A DNA stretch of 64,000 nt. Source: Rhodobacter sp. GTDB lineage: Bacteria; Pseudomonadota; Alphaproteobacteria; Rhodobacterales; Rhodobacteraceae. The stretch lies in NCBI GenBank assembly GCA_020250445.1, contig JADCEF010000086.1, forward strand, positions 1-64,000. Direction: 5' to 3'. Shown here in pieces: positions 40,502-50,515 of the stretch (position 1 is its first letter; every line of letters begins with the position of its first letter). The notes under the pieces are model-generated. The model did not search any database and was not told where the DNA came from. It saw only the letters and a list, made by a program, of their open reading frames with translations. The position numbers and the translations under genes are program-made.

Positions 40502-41062
40502 GTGTCTTTCGGTGTTGATGGCACCCCCGGGGACAGTGCCGTGGGCATTTCCCGCCGCCGGGCCGGATGGCAGTTGGCCGAAGCGATCATCGCGGCGAGG
40601 TACCGGCGGATCGGGTTTCCGGGAACAGGGATGCCGGACGACCACCGGGCGCGCAGGCGGTTGGTGGGGTTCGAGGGTGCTCTGCACAGGGCAGGGCTGA
40701 CGCTTGCGGACGGCGGGTTGCACCCGGGCGGCTTGGCCCTGCTGAAGGGCCACGAGATAACGGCGGCAATCCCGAAGCGCACGCCTGATCCGGATTTCCC
40801 GCAGTATCCGACCGACATGATCGGCGCGGGCGGTCTTCTGTACTGCCTGCACGAAGGCACCGGTCTGCCCGGCAAGCTGGGGCTGGCGGGCTGCAACGGG
40901 GTCGATCTGACGGACGGCCTTCCGCGCAGGCTCGCAAAGATGGGTGCCTGCCGCCCGCAGATCGGCCGCATCGCAGCCGAAATCATCACGGGAAAACGGC
41001 CGGGGGGCGTCATCGAATTGTCACTGCGGCTCGGGTCGGGCGATACGATCAGCCGGCCCTGA
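40502..41062 (+). pseudogene. LacI-family regulator remnant (ligand-binding domain only)
   Basis: The frame encodes the C-terminal periplasmic-binding-like domain of a gluconate/LacI-type repressor: RRRAGWQLAEAIIAARYRRI, GFPGTGMPDDHRARRRLVGF, YPTDMIGAGGLLYCLHEGTG, LAGCNGVDLTDGLPRRLAKM. The N-terminal helix-turn-helix and hinge (~60 residues) are absent; upstream is tRNA-Arg on the other strand. It is therefore a truncated, presumably inactive gene. Its end overlaps the mtaB end (convergent). Confidence 0.75.
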
Positions 41063-42317
41063 CCCGTGCCGCAAGCTGTTGTCCCCGGGTGCCGGTGATG
41101 TCCGCCACGATGATCCGGCCTTCGGGCTGATCGGTGTCAAAAACCGCTTCCGCGAACTGCTCGGTTCGGCCCATGCGCGGGCCTTCCATCAGCACATGGC
41201 GGGTCATGCCGGACTGCTCTGCCAGGTACCGTGAAAGCCGGGCATCGCCCGCCGCGCGCAGCCGTGCGGCGCGGTCGCGGATCTCTGTCCCGCGAAGCTG
41301 CGGCATGCGTGCGGCGGGGGTGCCCTTGCGCGGACTGAACGGGAACACGTGAAGGAAGGTCAGCCCGCAGTCGTCCAGCAGCTTAAGCGAGTTTTCGAAC
41401 ATTTGTTCGGTTTCGGTCGGAAACCCTGCGATGATGTCGGCCCCGAACACGATGTCGGGGCGCAGACGGCGGGCTTTGTCGCAGAAGGCGATGGCATCGT
41501 CACGCAGATGGCGGCGCTTCATGCGTTTGAGGATCATATCGTCGCCCGCCTGCAGCGACAGATGAAGGTGCGGCATCAGCCGGGGTTCGCTGGCGATGGC
41601 CTGCATCAGCGCGTCATCGGCCTCGATCGGGTCGATGGAGCTGATGCGCAGACGCGGCAGGTCCGGCACAAGACGCAGGATGCGCAGAACCAGATCGCCA
41701 AGGCGCGGCTGTGCCGGCAGGTCTGCGCCCCAGGCTGTCAGGTCTACCCCGGTCAGGACAACCTCGTTGAATCCCTTGTCCACCAGCCGCCTGATCTGAT
41801 CCACCACCACGCCGGCGGGGACAGAACGGGAATTGCCGCGCCCGAAGGGAATGATGCAGAAGGTGCAGCGGTGGTCGCAGCCGTTCTGGACCTGCACATA
41901 GGCGCGGTGCCGCCCGAAACCGTCAATCAGATGCCCGGCGGTTTCGCGCACCGACATGATGTCATCCACCTGCACCCGCAGCGTATCGCCGGTCAGGCCG
42001 GGGGCCGTCATCGCGGCCCAGGTCGCCGCCCGCATCTTTTCGCTGTTGCCGATGACGCGGGAAACCTCGGGCATCGCGGCGAAGGTTTCCGGTTCGGTCT
42101 GCGCGGCACAGCCGGTTACGATCAGGGTGGCGTCCGGATGATCGCGGCGCAGGCGCCGGATTTCCTGCCGTGCCTTGCGCAGGGCTTCGGCCGTGACGGC
42201 ACAGGTGTTGACGATGACGGCATTTTCCAGCCCGGCAGCGGCGGCAAGTTCCTTCATCGCCTCGGTCTCATAGGCGTTCAGGCGGCAGCCAAGTGTGGCG
42301 AAGACCGGCGCGGTCAT
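41049..42317 (-). CDS. mtaB: tRNA t6A37 methylthiotransferase
   Basis: 422 residues. It converts t6A37 to ms2t6A37 in tRNA. N-terminal UPF0004 domain with three Fe-S cysteines: [23 protein letters not shown] and [10 protein letters not shown]. The radical-SAM CxxxCxxC is [15 protein letters not shown]. The C-terminal TRAM-like region ends ARVRAG. CxxxCxxC and the first-domain Cys are all intact. It overlaps dapF by ATGA. Confidence 0.95.
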   Translation of the reverse strand: MTAPVFATLGCRLNAYETEAMKELAAAAGLENAVIVNTCAVTAEALRKARQEIRRLRRDHPDATLIVTGCAAQTEPETFAAMPEVSRVIGNSEKMRAATWAAMTAPGLTGDTLRVQVDDIMSVRETAGHLIDGFGRHRAYVQVQNGCDHRCTFCIIPFGRGNSRSVPAGVVVDQIRRLVDKGFNEVVLTGVDLTAWGADLPAQPRLGDLVLRILRLVPDLPRLRISSIDPIEADDALMQAIASEPRLMPHLHLSLQAGDDMILKRMKRRHLRDDAIAFCDKARRLRPDIVFGADIIAGFPTETEQMFENSLKLLDDCGLTFLHVFPFSPRKGTPAARMPQLRGTEIRDRAARLRAAGDARLSRYLAEQSGMTRHVLMEGPRMGRTEQFAEAVFDTDQPEGRIIVADITGTRGQQLAARVRAG

Positions 42318-43156
42318 GTGCTGCGGGCCGCAAGGAAGGCCGGGGTCAACCGCCCGTCAAAGACATGGGCGGTCGGGCCGGTCATCCAGACGCCATCGTC
42401 GCGCCAGTCAATCTCCAGCCGGCCGCCATCAAGGTCGAGCAAAACGCGCCGCCCGGTCAGGCCGCGCCGGTGCGCGGCAACGGCCGTGGCGCAGGCCCCC
42501 GAACCGCATGCCAGCGTAATGCCCGCGCCCCGTTCCCAGACCCGCATCCGCAGCCGGTCCGGGGCGGTCAGTGCTGCGAATTCGACATTCGTGCCTTCGG
42601 GAAACAGCGGGTCATGTTCCAGCAAGGCACCCAGCCCCGCCACATCAGCCGCATCGGCATCCGCCACGAACAGCACGCAATGCGGGTTTCCCATGCCGAC
42701 GGCCACGGGCGCGCCGGGCAGCGGCAGATGCAATGTGTCCGTCGGCCGGGCAAGCGGCACCTCGGCCCAGTCAAGCTGTGGCTGGCCCATATTGACGCTG
42801 ACCTGTCCATCGGCGCGGCGGCGCGCGCACAATATGCCGCGCGCCGTCTTGATGCTGACGCTGTCCTGCCCGGTGGCCTGCATCACATGATCCGCAACGC
42901 AGCGGGTGGCATTGCCACAGGCCCCGGCACGGGTGCCGTCGCTGTTCCAGAAATCAAGCGTGAAATCGGCGTCATCCGCATCGCGGATTTCCGCCAGCTG
43001 GTCAAATCCAACGCCACGGTTGCGATCACCCAGCGCGCGCGCCAGCGCAGCCGTGGTCAGCGCCCCGCGCCCGCGCGAGTCGATCACGACAAAGTCGTTA
43101 CCAAGCCCGTGCATTTTCATGAAGGGCAGACCGGATATGGCGCGGGGCGTTGTCAT
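42314..43156 (-). CDS. dapF: Diaminopimelate epimerase
   Basis: 280 residues. It interconverts LL- and meso-diaminopimelate for lysine and peptidoglycan synthesis. [18 protein letters not shown] is the start signature. The two active-site cysteines are in [11 protein letters not shown] and [14 protein letters not shown]. The start ATG 43156 lies 225 bases from tRNA-Lys on the other strand. Coupled to mtaB (ATGA). Confidence 0.96.
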   Translation of the reverse strand: MTTPRAISGLPFMKMHGLGNDFVVIDSRGRGALTTAALARALGDRNRGVGFDQLAEIRDADDADFTLDFWNSDGTRAGACGNATRCVADHVMQATGQDSVSIKTARGILCARRRADGQVSVNMGQPQLDWAEVPLARPTDTLHLPLPGAPVAVGMGNPHCVLFVADADAADVAGLGALLEHDPLFPEGTNVEFAALTAPDRLRMRVWERGAGITLACGSGACATAVAAHRRGLTGRRVLLDLDGGRLEIDWRDDGVWMTGPTAHVFDGRLTPAFLAARST

Positions 43157-43380
43157 CGGGGCGCGTATACCCCCCCTTCCTGCGTTTTGCCAGCCTGACG
43201 CGGTTTCCTGCCGATTGGGTCTTGACCCCGCCGGGTGAAGTTCATACCAAGCGGTCCTGTCATGAGACGGCGTCTCTGGCGTGCAGCCCTTGACTTTCCG
43301 TGACTTGCGGGCAGGGTCGCTGACTGCTGTGCCAGAACGGGTCTTGTTCGGGGAACGCCGCTGGCGATCCGGGACGGTGA

Positions 43381-43457
43381 GGGCGGGTAGCTCAGTCGGT
43401 TAGAGCACGTGACTTTTAATCATGGGGCCGGGGGTTCGAATCCCCCCCCGCTCACCA
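43381..43457 (+). tRNA. tRNA-Lys (anticodon TTT)
   Basis: 77 bases. Acceptor GGGCGGG with CCCGCTC (one G-T), D arm GCTCAGTCGGTTAGAGC, anticodon loop CTTTTAA, T arm GGGGGTTCGAATCCCCC, encoded CCA. Confidence 0.95.
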
Positions 43458-43725
43458 GTTCCTGACAGTGGCTTGTCAGCGTGCCTGCACAGTCCGGGCA
43501 GGTGGATGTGCGGGCTGCCTTTGGTCTGGGCAGGCAAGACTGATCTGACAACTCTTCCCGTCCTGTCCTGCGGCTGTGCCGTGACTGGGCCGATCGGGCC
43601 CGGCATCGCAGGTCACTTTGCCCTCACGGGACGGATCAGCGGTACCAAACCGCTAAAATGCCGCAGGTTAAAGCGGCGTTCACCCGCAGCGGCTATGCCG
43701 GATGCGGGGATATGTGGGGTGTCTG

Positions 43726-44574
43726 ATGGCAAAGCAGCCGAATGCTTCGCCGGTCATCATCAAACGCAAGAAGATCATTCAGGCGGGCGGGCACCATGGC
43801 GGTGCCTGGAAGGTGGCGTATGCCGACTTTGTCACCGCGATGATGGCCTTCTTCATGCTGATGTGGCTGTTGAACGCGACGACGGAAAAGCAGCGAAAGG
43901 GGCTTGCGGATTACTTCAATCCGACAATCCCGATCAACCGGGTGTCGGGGGGCGGTGAAGGGTTCTTCGGCGGCGACAGCGTGTTTTCCGAAGAAGCTTT
44001 CTCACAAAGTGGCACCGGTGCCTCTGTGGCACGACCGACCGAGGAAAACCGCGCGCGCGGTGCCAACCGCATCTCGGAAGGCGACGGAACCGGAGGCGAG
44101 GGAGCGGACGAGGCGATCAAGGAAGTCGAGAAAGCCCTGCTGGCCCGCGGCGGTGAAAGCATGACGATGGAGCAGGCCTTGCGGCACATCGTGACCAAGA
44201 TCACGGATGAAGGGCTTGTCATCGAGATCTTCGATCTTGAGGATGCAGCACTTTTCGAACCGGACAGTGCCACCCCCGCCCCGGTTCTGGACGAGATTGC
44301 GGAACTTCTGGCGGAGGTTCTCAATCTTGCCAGCAACAAGGTTGCCGTGCAGGGACACGTCCGGTCCTATCCGATCACCCTGATCCGAAACCCGGTCTGG
44401 GACCTGTCCGCAGACCGGGCCGACGTGATGCGGCGCAAGCTTGAAGGGGCGGGCCTGCCGGGCGCACGCCTTCAGCGCATGGCCGGATTTGCGGATCGTG
44501 TTCCGGCAACCGACAATCCCATGGCAACCCGCAACAACCGCCTGGAGGTGATCCTGCTGCGGCGTGACCGCTGA
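43726..44574 (+). CDS. motB: Flagellar motor stator protein MotB
   Basis: 282 residues from ATG 43726. One membrane helix with the proton-binding Asp: VAYADFVTAMMAFFMLMW (Asp of YADF is the equivalent of E. coli D32). The plug/linker (about 60-130) is rich in G, S and E. The C-terminal OmpA-like peptidoglycan-binding domain has VAVQGHVRSYPITLIRNPVW and ADRADVMRRKLEGAGLP. It forms the stator with MotA, whose gene is not in the window. First gene of the flagellar block. Confidence 0.95.
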   Translation: MAKQPNASPVIIKRKKIIQAGGHHGGAWKVAYADFVTAMMAFFMLMWLLNATTEKQRKGLADYFNPTIPINRVSGGGEGFFGGDSVFSEEAFSQSGTGASVARPTEENRARGANRISEGDGTGGEGADEAIKEVEKALLARGGESMTMEQALRHIVTKITDEGLVIEIFDLEDAALFEPDSATPAPVLDEIAELLAEVLNLASNKVAVQGHVRSYPITLIRNPVWDLSADRADVMRRKLEGAGLPGARLQRMAGFADRVPATDNPMATRNNRLEVILLRRDR

Positions 44575-44665
44575 ATAGTTCAACTTCCATGCATTAAGTC
44601 GTTCTTAAGCCGTCGCGCGCAAAGTGGGGTCCGTACCATTAACCCTCCGATAAGGGCGCTGCCGG

Positions 44666-45970
44666 ATGACGATTTCCTCTTCTCTGAATGCCGGGGTTGC
44701 CGGGCTCAACGCGAATGCGACGAAACTGGCAACCATCTCGGACAACATCGCGAATGCGTCGACCTTCGGCTATCGCCGCACCGTGGCCGACTTCAACTCG
44801 CTTGTGTTGCAGGGTGGCGGGTCAAGCAGCTATTCGGCGGGCGGCGTGCGCGTGTCCACCATGCGGCTGATCGACCAGCGGGGATCACTGGTTGGTTCCA
44901 CCAATGCCACAGACCTTGCGGTTGACGGACGGGGCATGCTTCCCGTCACGACCGAAAAGGACGTGAACCGCGGCGGGGCCACCTATCCGCTAAGCCTGAT
45001 GACAACCGGTTCGTTCCGGCCCGATGGTCAGGGTTACCTGAAGACGGAATCCGGGATGGTCCTGCTGGGCTGGATGGCGGACACGGACGGAACGATTCCC
45101 AACTTTCCGCGTGTCAGCAACGCCGGGCTTCAGCCTGTGCGCATCAACCTCAACCAGTTCACCGCCAACCCGACCACCGAAATTGCCTTTTCCGTGAATC
45201 TGCCTGCGACGGCGACTGCCTCGACCAGCAGCGGTGATGAAGAGTCTCTTGCGCTTGAGTATTTCAACAACGTCGGCATCTCTGAAACGCTGGATGTGAC
45301 CTTTGAACCGACCGTTCCGGCAACCGGCTCCTCGAACACCTGGACGATGACCCTGCGCGACTCCGCATCGGGCGGCAGTGTCGTGGGGTCCTACACACTG
45401 GTCTTCAACACGGCGGTCGGATCGGGGGGTACGCTGTCGTCCGTGACGACAGTCTCGGGTGGTGCCTATAACGCCGCGACAGGCACCATCCCCGTGACTG
45501 TGGCGGGCGGATCCATTGAGCTGTCGATCGGCAGGCCGGGCGCGCCCGACGGCATGACGCAACTGTCTGACAGTTTTGCCCCCGTCACGATTACAAAGAA
45601 CGGCTCGCCCGTGGGAAATGTCACCTCGGTCCAGGTCGACTCGAAGGGCGATGTCTACGCCATTTACGATCAGGGGTTCACCCGCCGCATCGGCCAGGTG
45701 CCACTGGTGGACGTGCCGAATGTGAACGGTCTGGTCGCGCTGAGCAATCAGACCTACCAGGTCTCGCCCGAAAGCGGTCCGATGTTCCTGTGGGATGCCG
45801 GCGACGGTCCGACGGGCGCCGTGCTTGGATTTGCACGCGAAGGGTCCGCCACCGACGTGGCCGAAGAACTGACCCAGCTCATCGTGACCCAGCGCGCCTA
45901 TTCCTCCAATGCCAAGGTCATCCAGACCGTCGACGAGATGCTGCAGGAAACGCAGAACATCAAGCGCTAG
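44666..45970 (+). CDS. flgE: Flagellar hook protein FlgE
   Basis: 434 residues. N-terminal rod/hook signature SSSLNAGVAGLNANATKLAT and SDNIANASTFGYRRTVADFN. The C-terminal counterpart VAEELTQLIVTQRAYSSNAK with VIQTVDEMLQETQNIK closes the chain, and the variable middle domain lies between. It polymerises into the hook. The upstream CCGATAA (44647-44653) resembles a sigma-28 -10 element, without a good -35. Confidence 0.95.
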   Translation: MTISSSLNAGVAGLNANATKLATISDNIANASTFGYRRTVADFNSLVLQGGGSSSYSAGGVRVSTMRLIDQRGSLVGSTNATDLAVDGRGMLPVTTEKDVNRGGATYPLSLMTTGSFRPDGQGYLKTESGMVLLGWMADTDGTIPNFPRVSNAGLQPVRINLNQFTANPTTEIAFSVNLPATATASTSSGDEESLALEYFNNVGISETLDVTFEPTVPATGSSNTWTMTLRDSASGGSVVGSYTLVFNTAVGSGGTLSSVTTVSGGAYNAATGTIPVTVAGGSIELSIGRPGAPDGMTQLSDSFAPVTITKNGSPVGNVTSVQVDSKGDVYAIYDQGFTRRIGQVPLVDVPNVNGLVALSNQTYQVSPESGPMFLWDAGDGPTGAVLGFAREGSATDVAEELTQLIVTQRAYSSNAKVIQTVDEMLQETQNIKR

Positions 45971-45989
45971 CAGGTGACAGGATCTTGCC

Positions 45990-47447
45990 ATGAGCCTTTC
46001 TCTTTCCCTATCAAGCGCGATGTCCGGTCTGCAGGCAAGCGCCCGGTCTGCCGAACTTGTGTCCAGCAATGTGGCCAATGCGCTGACCGATGGCTACGGG
46101 CGGCGCGAGATTCAGCTGACGGCACGCAGCCTGGGCGGAACGGGAAACGGTGTCGGGATTACCGGCGTCGTCCGGGTGACCGATCAGATCCTGTTGTCGG
46201 ATCGAAGGGTTGCCCAGGCCAACATGGCCGGCAGCACCGTGCTGGCCGACGCCTTCGCCAGACTGGAGGCGGTGATCGGCACGCCCGAGGACGCGGCGTC
46301 CCTTGGCGGCAAGATCGCCGGGCTGGACCAGGCCCTGCTCTCGGCCTCCGGCCGACCCGAAAGCGAACAGCGGCTGGCGGCGGTTCTGACGGCGGCACAG
46401 GGACTGGCCAACCATGTCGCCAAAGCCTCGATCGCCGTGCAGATGGAGCGCGAGCGGGCGGATGACTGGATTGCCGAGAATGTGAAAGAGCTGAACGACA
46501 CCCTTGCGAAGGTGGCGGCGCTGAACGCACAGATCCTCAAACAGGTTGTTGCGGACCGCGATGCCTCTCCTCTGATGGACCAGCGCCAGCAGCTGATCGA
46601 CAGGATCGCCGAAATCGTACCCCTGCGCCAGATCGACAGGGAGACCGGGCGGATCGCGCTGATTTCAACGGGCGGTGCCGTTCTGCTGGACGGTCGGCCC
46701 GCATTGTTCGGCTTTACGCCCGTAGGCAAGATCACCCCGGACATGACGCTGGAGTCGGGGGCGCTTTCCGGCCTGACGATGAACGGCAAGCCGGTGACCT
46801 TTGGCGAGGGGTCCGGCAAGCTTGATGGCGGGGCGATGGCCGCGAATTTCCGTCTGCGCGACATCGAGGCACCCTTGCAGCAAAAGCGGCTCGATGCGGC
46901 GGCCCGTGACCTGATCGCCCGCTTTGCCGACCCTTCGGTCGACACCACGCTGCCCGCTGGTGCGCCGGGCCTGTTCACCGATGCCGGGGCGGCCTTTACT
47001 GCCGCAACCGAAACCGGACTGGCAGGGCGGCTTGCCGTCAATGCGGCGGCCGATCCGGCAAAGGGCGGCGCGCTTTGGCGCCTGCGTGACGGGCTGGGCG
47101 CCACCGCCGAGGGACCGCCAGGCGACTCCGCGCTGCTGACCGGGCTGCGCGGGCGCCTGAACGCCTTCATCTCTCCGGCGTCCGGCGGGTTCGAGCCGGG
47201 CGCACGCAGCTTTTCGGGCCTTGCGTCCGATGTGCTGTCCTATGTCTCACGGGCGCGGAACGGGGCGGAGGCCGAGCAAAGCTATGCCGCAGCCCGCCAC
47301 GATTCGCTGCGCGCCGACGAGCTTGCCGCAGGCGTCGACACCGATCAGCAACTGCAATCGCTGCTGCTGATCGAGCGGGCCTACGGTGCCAATGCGCAGG
47401 TCATCAAGACCGTCGATTCGATGATCAAACTCTGGCTGGGAATGTAA
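45990..47447 (+). CDS. flgK: Hook-associated protein FlgK
   Basis: 485 residues. N-terminal LSSAMSGLQASARSAELVSS and NVANALTDGYGRREIQLTAR; C-terminal DTDQQLQSLLLIERAYGANA and QVIKTVDSMIKLWLGM, the matching coiled-coil that anchors to the hook. First hook-filament junction protein. It begins 19 bases after flgE and is followed by flgL after two bases. Confidence 0.95.
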   Translation: MSLSLSLSSAMSGLQASARSAELVSSNVANALTDGYGRREIQLTARSLGGTGNGVGITGVVRVTDQILLSDRRVAQANMAGSTVLADAFARLEAVIGTPEDAASLGGKIAGLDQALLSASGRPESEQRLAAVLTAAQGLANHVAKASIAVQMERERADDWIAENVKELNDTLAKVAALNAQILKQVVADRDASPLMDQRQQLIDRIAEIVPLRQIDRETGRIALISTGGAVLLDGRPALFGFTPVGKITPDMTLESGALSGLTMNGKPVTFGEGSGKLDGGAMAANFRLRDIEAPLQQKRLDAAARDLIARFADPSVDTTLPAGAPGLFTDAGAAFTAATETGLAGRLAVNAAADPAKGGALWRLRDGLGATAEGPPGDSALLTGLRGRLNAFISPASGGFEPGARSFSGLASDVLSYVSRARNGAEAEQSYAAARHDSLRADELAAGVDTDQQLQSLLLIERAYGANAQVIKTVDSMIKLWLGM

Positions 47448-47449
47448 CG

Positions 47450-48451
47450 ATGACCCTGTCTTCCATCGGCGATCTTGCGCGCAGCTTTACCTTGCGCAAC
47501 CAGACGACACAGCTGAAGGCCGAACTTGAACAGCGGTCGCAAGAGGTGACCACGGGGCGCATCAGGGATATCGGACGCGCCGTAAGGGGTGACTTTACCC
47601 CGCTGACGGCACTGGATGCGACGCTGGCCCGGCTGGATGGCTACAAGTCCGTGACGACCGAGGCCGCGCTTTCGACGCAGGCCATGCAATCGGCGCTTGC
47701 CACCATCTCGGACATGTCGGGCAAGCTGGGTTCCGCCCTTCTTTCGGTGACAAGCCACGGAAATCCGACATCGGTCGACGCAGTGGCCAAGGATGCGCTG
47801 GCGCAGTTCCGCTCTGCCGTGGCAACCTTCAACGCCCGGGTCGGGGACCGTAGCCTGTTCGGCGGGACCGAAACGCGCTCTCCCGCCCTGGCCCCGGCAG
47901 ATGTGATTCTTGACGCGGTGGTTGCCGCTGCCGCGTCTGCAACCACCGCACAGGGCGTGGCAGCGGCGGTCGACGCCTGGTTTGCCAACCCGGCCGGCTA
48001 TGCGGCTGTCGCCTATACCGGCGGGCCTGCCCTTTCTCCCGTGACGGTGGCCGAGGGTGAAGCGGTTGCGCTGGATGCAACGGCGGTCGATGCCGGTGTG
48101 CGCGATACGCTCAAGGGGCTGGCCCTGGCTGCGATGCTGGACAGGGGGACACTGGGCGGAAATGCGGCCCAGCGCGCCGAACTGGCGAAAACCGCCGGGG
48201 CCGTGCTGCTCGAGGCGGCCGATGCGCGGGGCGCGCTGGCCGCCCGGATCGGCACGGCGCAAGAGCGCACAGCGAATGCGGCAACACGCAATTCGGCCGA
48301 AGCGACGGCCTTGCAGATTGCGCGGATTGGGATCGTGTCCGCAGACCCTTACGAAGCCGCTACGGCCCTGACCGAAGCGGAAAGTCAACTGGACACGCTT
48401 TATGCCGTAACCGCGCGCCTGTCGCGCCTGAGCCTGGCGAATTACCTGTGA
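47450..48451 (+). CDS. flgL: Hook-associated protein FlgL
   Basis: 333 residues. Flagellin-like N-terminus (SFTLRNQTTQLKAELEQRSQ) and C-terminus (ATALTEAESQLDTLYAVTAR, LSRLSLANYL). It is the second junction protein below the filament. The middle part is Ala-rich with no obvious domain insert. Its TGA overlaps the GTG of flgI. Confidence 0.93.
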   Translation: MTLSSIGDLARSFTLRNQTTQLKAELEQRSQEVTTGRIRDIGRAVRGDFTPLTALDATLARLDGYKSVTTEAALSTQAMQSALATISDMSGKLGSALLSVTSHGNPTSVDAVAKDALAQFRSAVATFNARVGDRSLFGGTETRSPALAPADVILDAVVAAAASATTAQGVAAAVDAWFANPAGYAAVAYTGGPALSPVTVAEGEAVALDATAVDAGVRDTLKGLALAAMLDRGTLGGNAAQRAELAKTAGAVLLEAADARGALAARIGTAQERTANAATRNSAEATALQIARIGIVSADPYEAATALTEAESQLDTLYAVTARLSRLSLANYL

Positions 48452-49545
48452 TCCGTCTGCTGGTGCTGCTTGCCTCGCTTGCCGCCCTGCCTGCTTTGGC
48501 GGCAGATATCCGCATCAAGGATCTGGTCGAATTCGACGGGGTGCGCGGCAACGATCTGGTCGGCTATGGCCTTGTGGTGGGCCTTGACGGAACGGGTGAC
48601 GCCCTGCGCAGCAGCCCGTTCACCGAAGAGATCCTGTCCAATCTGCTGGAACGGCTGGGCGTGAACGTTGCGGGCGAACAGTTTCGTCCCAAGAACGTTG
48701 CATCCGTCTTCGTGACGGCCACCCTGCCGCCTTTCGCCCGCGCCGGATCGCAGATTGATGTGACCGTTTCCGCGATCGGCGATGCGCAAAGCCTGCGCGG
48801 GGGCACCCTGATCATGACCCCGCTGAACGGGGCCGATGGCCAGATCTATGCTGTGGCGCAGGGGCCGGTCCTGGCCGGCGGGTTTTCCGCCGAAGGGGAT
48901 GGCGCCAGCGTTGTGGAAGGTGTGCCGACATCCGGCTCCATCCCGTCGGGCGCGCGGGTGGAGCGTGAGATTGCCTTTGACTTTTCGGGACTGACATCGA
49001 TCCGGCTGGCGCTGAGAACACCTGATTTCACCACGGCAGAGCGGATCGAGGATGTGATCAACCGCAGTTTCGGACGCCAGGTTGCCGTGATGACCGATGC
49101 CGGCACTGTGGCGCTGGATGTCGTTGCGGCCAACATGCGCTCTCCCGCCCATGTTCTGGGCCGGGTGGAAAACCTGGTGATAGCACCCGAGTCCCGGGCG
49201 CGGGTCGTTGTCGACCAGCGCTCCGGCACCATCGTGATGGGGGCCGATGTCCGGATCAGCGAAGTCGCGGTGGCACAGGGCAATCTGACGCTGAGCGTGC
49301 AGGAATCGCCCCAGGTGGTACAGCCGAATCCCTTCGCGCAGGGCAGGACCGTGGTGGTGCCGGATACCACCATTGATGTGACAAAGGAAAAGGGCACGGG
49401 CCTTGCGATGGTGACAGGGGGAACCACCCTGTCGCAGGTGGTGGCCGGGCTCAATGCGCTGGGTGTTGCGCCGAACGACATGATCGACATCCTGAAAAGC
49501 ATCAACTCTGCCGGGGCGCTCCACGCCGAGTTCATCGTGCAATGA
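48448..49545 (+). CDS. flgI: Flagellar P-ring protein FlgI
   Basis: 365 residues starting with GTG 48448, overlapping flgL. A signal peptide (RLLVLLASLAALPALA-A) directs it to the periplasm. Typical body: IRIKDLVEFDGVRGNDLVGY, GLVVGLDGTGDALRSSPFTE, VFVTATLPPFARAGSQIDVT, SLRGGTLIMTPLNGADGQIY. The C-terminus (VVAGLNALGVAPNDMIDILK, AGALHAEFIVQ) is complete. It forms the peptidoglycan ring of the basal body. Confidence 0.97.
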   Translation: MIRLLVLLASLAALPALAADIRIKDLVEFDGVRGNDLVGYGLVVGLDGTGDALRSSPFTEEILSNLLERLGVNVAGEQFRPKNVASVFVTATLPPFARAGSQIDVTVSAIGDAQSLRGGTLIMTPLNGADGQIYAVAQGPVLAGGFSAEGDGASVVEGVPTSGSIPSGARVEREIAFDFSGLTSIRLALRTPDFTTAERIEDVINRSFGRQVAVMTDAGTVALDVVAANMRSPAHVLGRVENLVIAPESRARVVVDQRSGTIVMGADVRISEVAVAQGNLTLSVQESPQVVQPNPFAQGRTVVVPDTTIDVTKEKGTGLAMVTGGTTLSQVVAGLNALGVAPNDMIDILKSINSAGALHAEFIVQ

Positions 49546-49800
49546 CCTTCTGCGGCGGGTGCGGGCATTTGCCCGGGGCTTGCCGCACTGCCTGTGGCCG
49601 CAGCGCCGGACCCGATCCCAAGCGCCCCCGCAAACCCGGTGCGGGTGACGCCCGCTGCGGGCGCATGGGCAGGCCCGAACGTGTCCCGCAGGCCGGGGCC
49701 TGTCCTGCCGCCTGATCCCGCACGGCGCGGCAGGCGGGACAGCCGGGCTTCACGCGGGCCTCGCGGCGCGCTTCGTTTGTTCACCCTTCGTCTGTGCTGA
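49542..49800 (+). pseudogene. Possible frameshifted small exported protein after flgI
   Basis: An ATG at 49542 overlaps the flgI stop, but its frame ends early. A second frame reads GLAALPVAAAPDPIPSAPAN, which looks like the end of a signal peptide plus a Pro/Ala-rich mature region, and continues to TGA 49800. A one-base change in the CCCGGGG run near 49580 would join them. It may be a degenerate flagellar accessory gene or chance; nothing in the residues names a family. Its tail overlaps the end of the cupin gene on the other strand. Confidence 0.25.
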
Positions 49801-50149
49801 ATTCCGGACCTGCGATATGGACAGCCAGAAGGCAGCCGTTCGGGGTGTGGGAATTGTGTTCGGTCCCATCGCGGTAGAACACCATGTCGCCTTTGCGAAG
49901 CACGGTGCCGTCGCTTTCGATCAGCTCGCCTTCCAGGATCAGGAACTGCTCGTGCCCGTTGTGGCGGTGCCCGCGCGTCGTCATGCCCGCAGGCATCCGG
50001 TAGACGTGAAAGCCGGTTCCCGGCGGCTGATCATCATCCAGCTGCAGGATTTCATCGCCCAGCGCCAGGCCATCGTCATAGACAAAGGGCCGGAAGGGGG
50101 CGTTGTGGATGTTGGCGATCTTGCGGTCATCGGGGTGGATGGGCTTCAT
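49781..50149 (-). CDS. Small cupin protein
   Basis: 122 residues. Single cupin domain with metal box TTRGHRHNGHEQFLILEGEL (H-x-H, E, G) and second box FYRDGTEHNSH. The remainder (PFVYDDGLALGDEILQLDDD) is the family's first strand region. Substrate unknown. A palindrome at 50215-50231 lies upstream and may be its operator. Confidence 0.85.
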   Translation of the reverse strand: MKPIHPDDRKIANIHNAPFRPFVYDDGLALGDEILQLDDDQPPGTGFHVYRMPAGMTTRGHRHNGHEQFLILEGELIESDGTVLRKGDMVFYRDGTEHNSHTPNGCLLAVHIAGPEFSTDEG

Positions 50150-50515
50150 TGCGGGTTCCGTCCTGGGTAAGGGGTGTCGTCCTGCATCGCGGCGGTCATG
50201 GCCAAAGGCTTTGCGCCCTGTTTAACAGGGCAGAAGTACCGGCACTGATCAAGGGTTGATCCTGGTGCCTGTCCGGTCGCCGCAGGTCAGGGCGGTGCCG
50301 CCCGCCGCACCGGCCCCGGCACCGTCCCGGTGACGGCGGCCACAGCAAGGCGGGCCTGCATTCCCCGATGCCCGGAATACCCGCATGGACCGCCGGCGGT
50401 GCCGATCATCCGGAAGCGGACGGAACAGCTTCCCCCCTTGGGGTCGCGGGTGCCGGTTGCATCCCGGTCCCGGATGGTCGCCATCCGCATCGCGGCACCG
50501 AACAGGATGCGGACC
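50150..50515. other. Intergenic region with palindromic site
   Basis: 366 bases without a gene. GCCCTGTTTAACAGGGC at 50215-50231 is a palindrome with 8-bp arms and one central base. It stands about 70 bases upstream of the cupin start (minus strand). The rest is unremarkable. Confidence 0.5.
50215..50231. promoter_or_regulatory. Candidate operator for the cupin gene
   Basis: GCCCTGTTTAACAGGGC has perfect 8-bp arms around a single central base, about 70 bases before ATG 50149. No matching -10/-35 pair is clear. Possible regulator unknown. Confidence 0.4.

Noticed and set aside
44640-44665. Sigma-28 promoter for flgE
   Set aside because: CCGATAA at 44647 is suggestive, but no TAAA-type -35 stands at the right distance.
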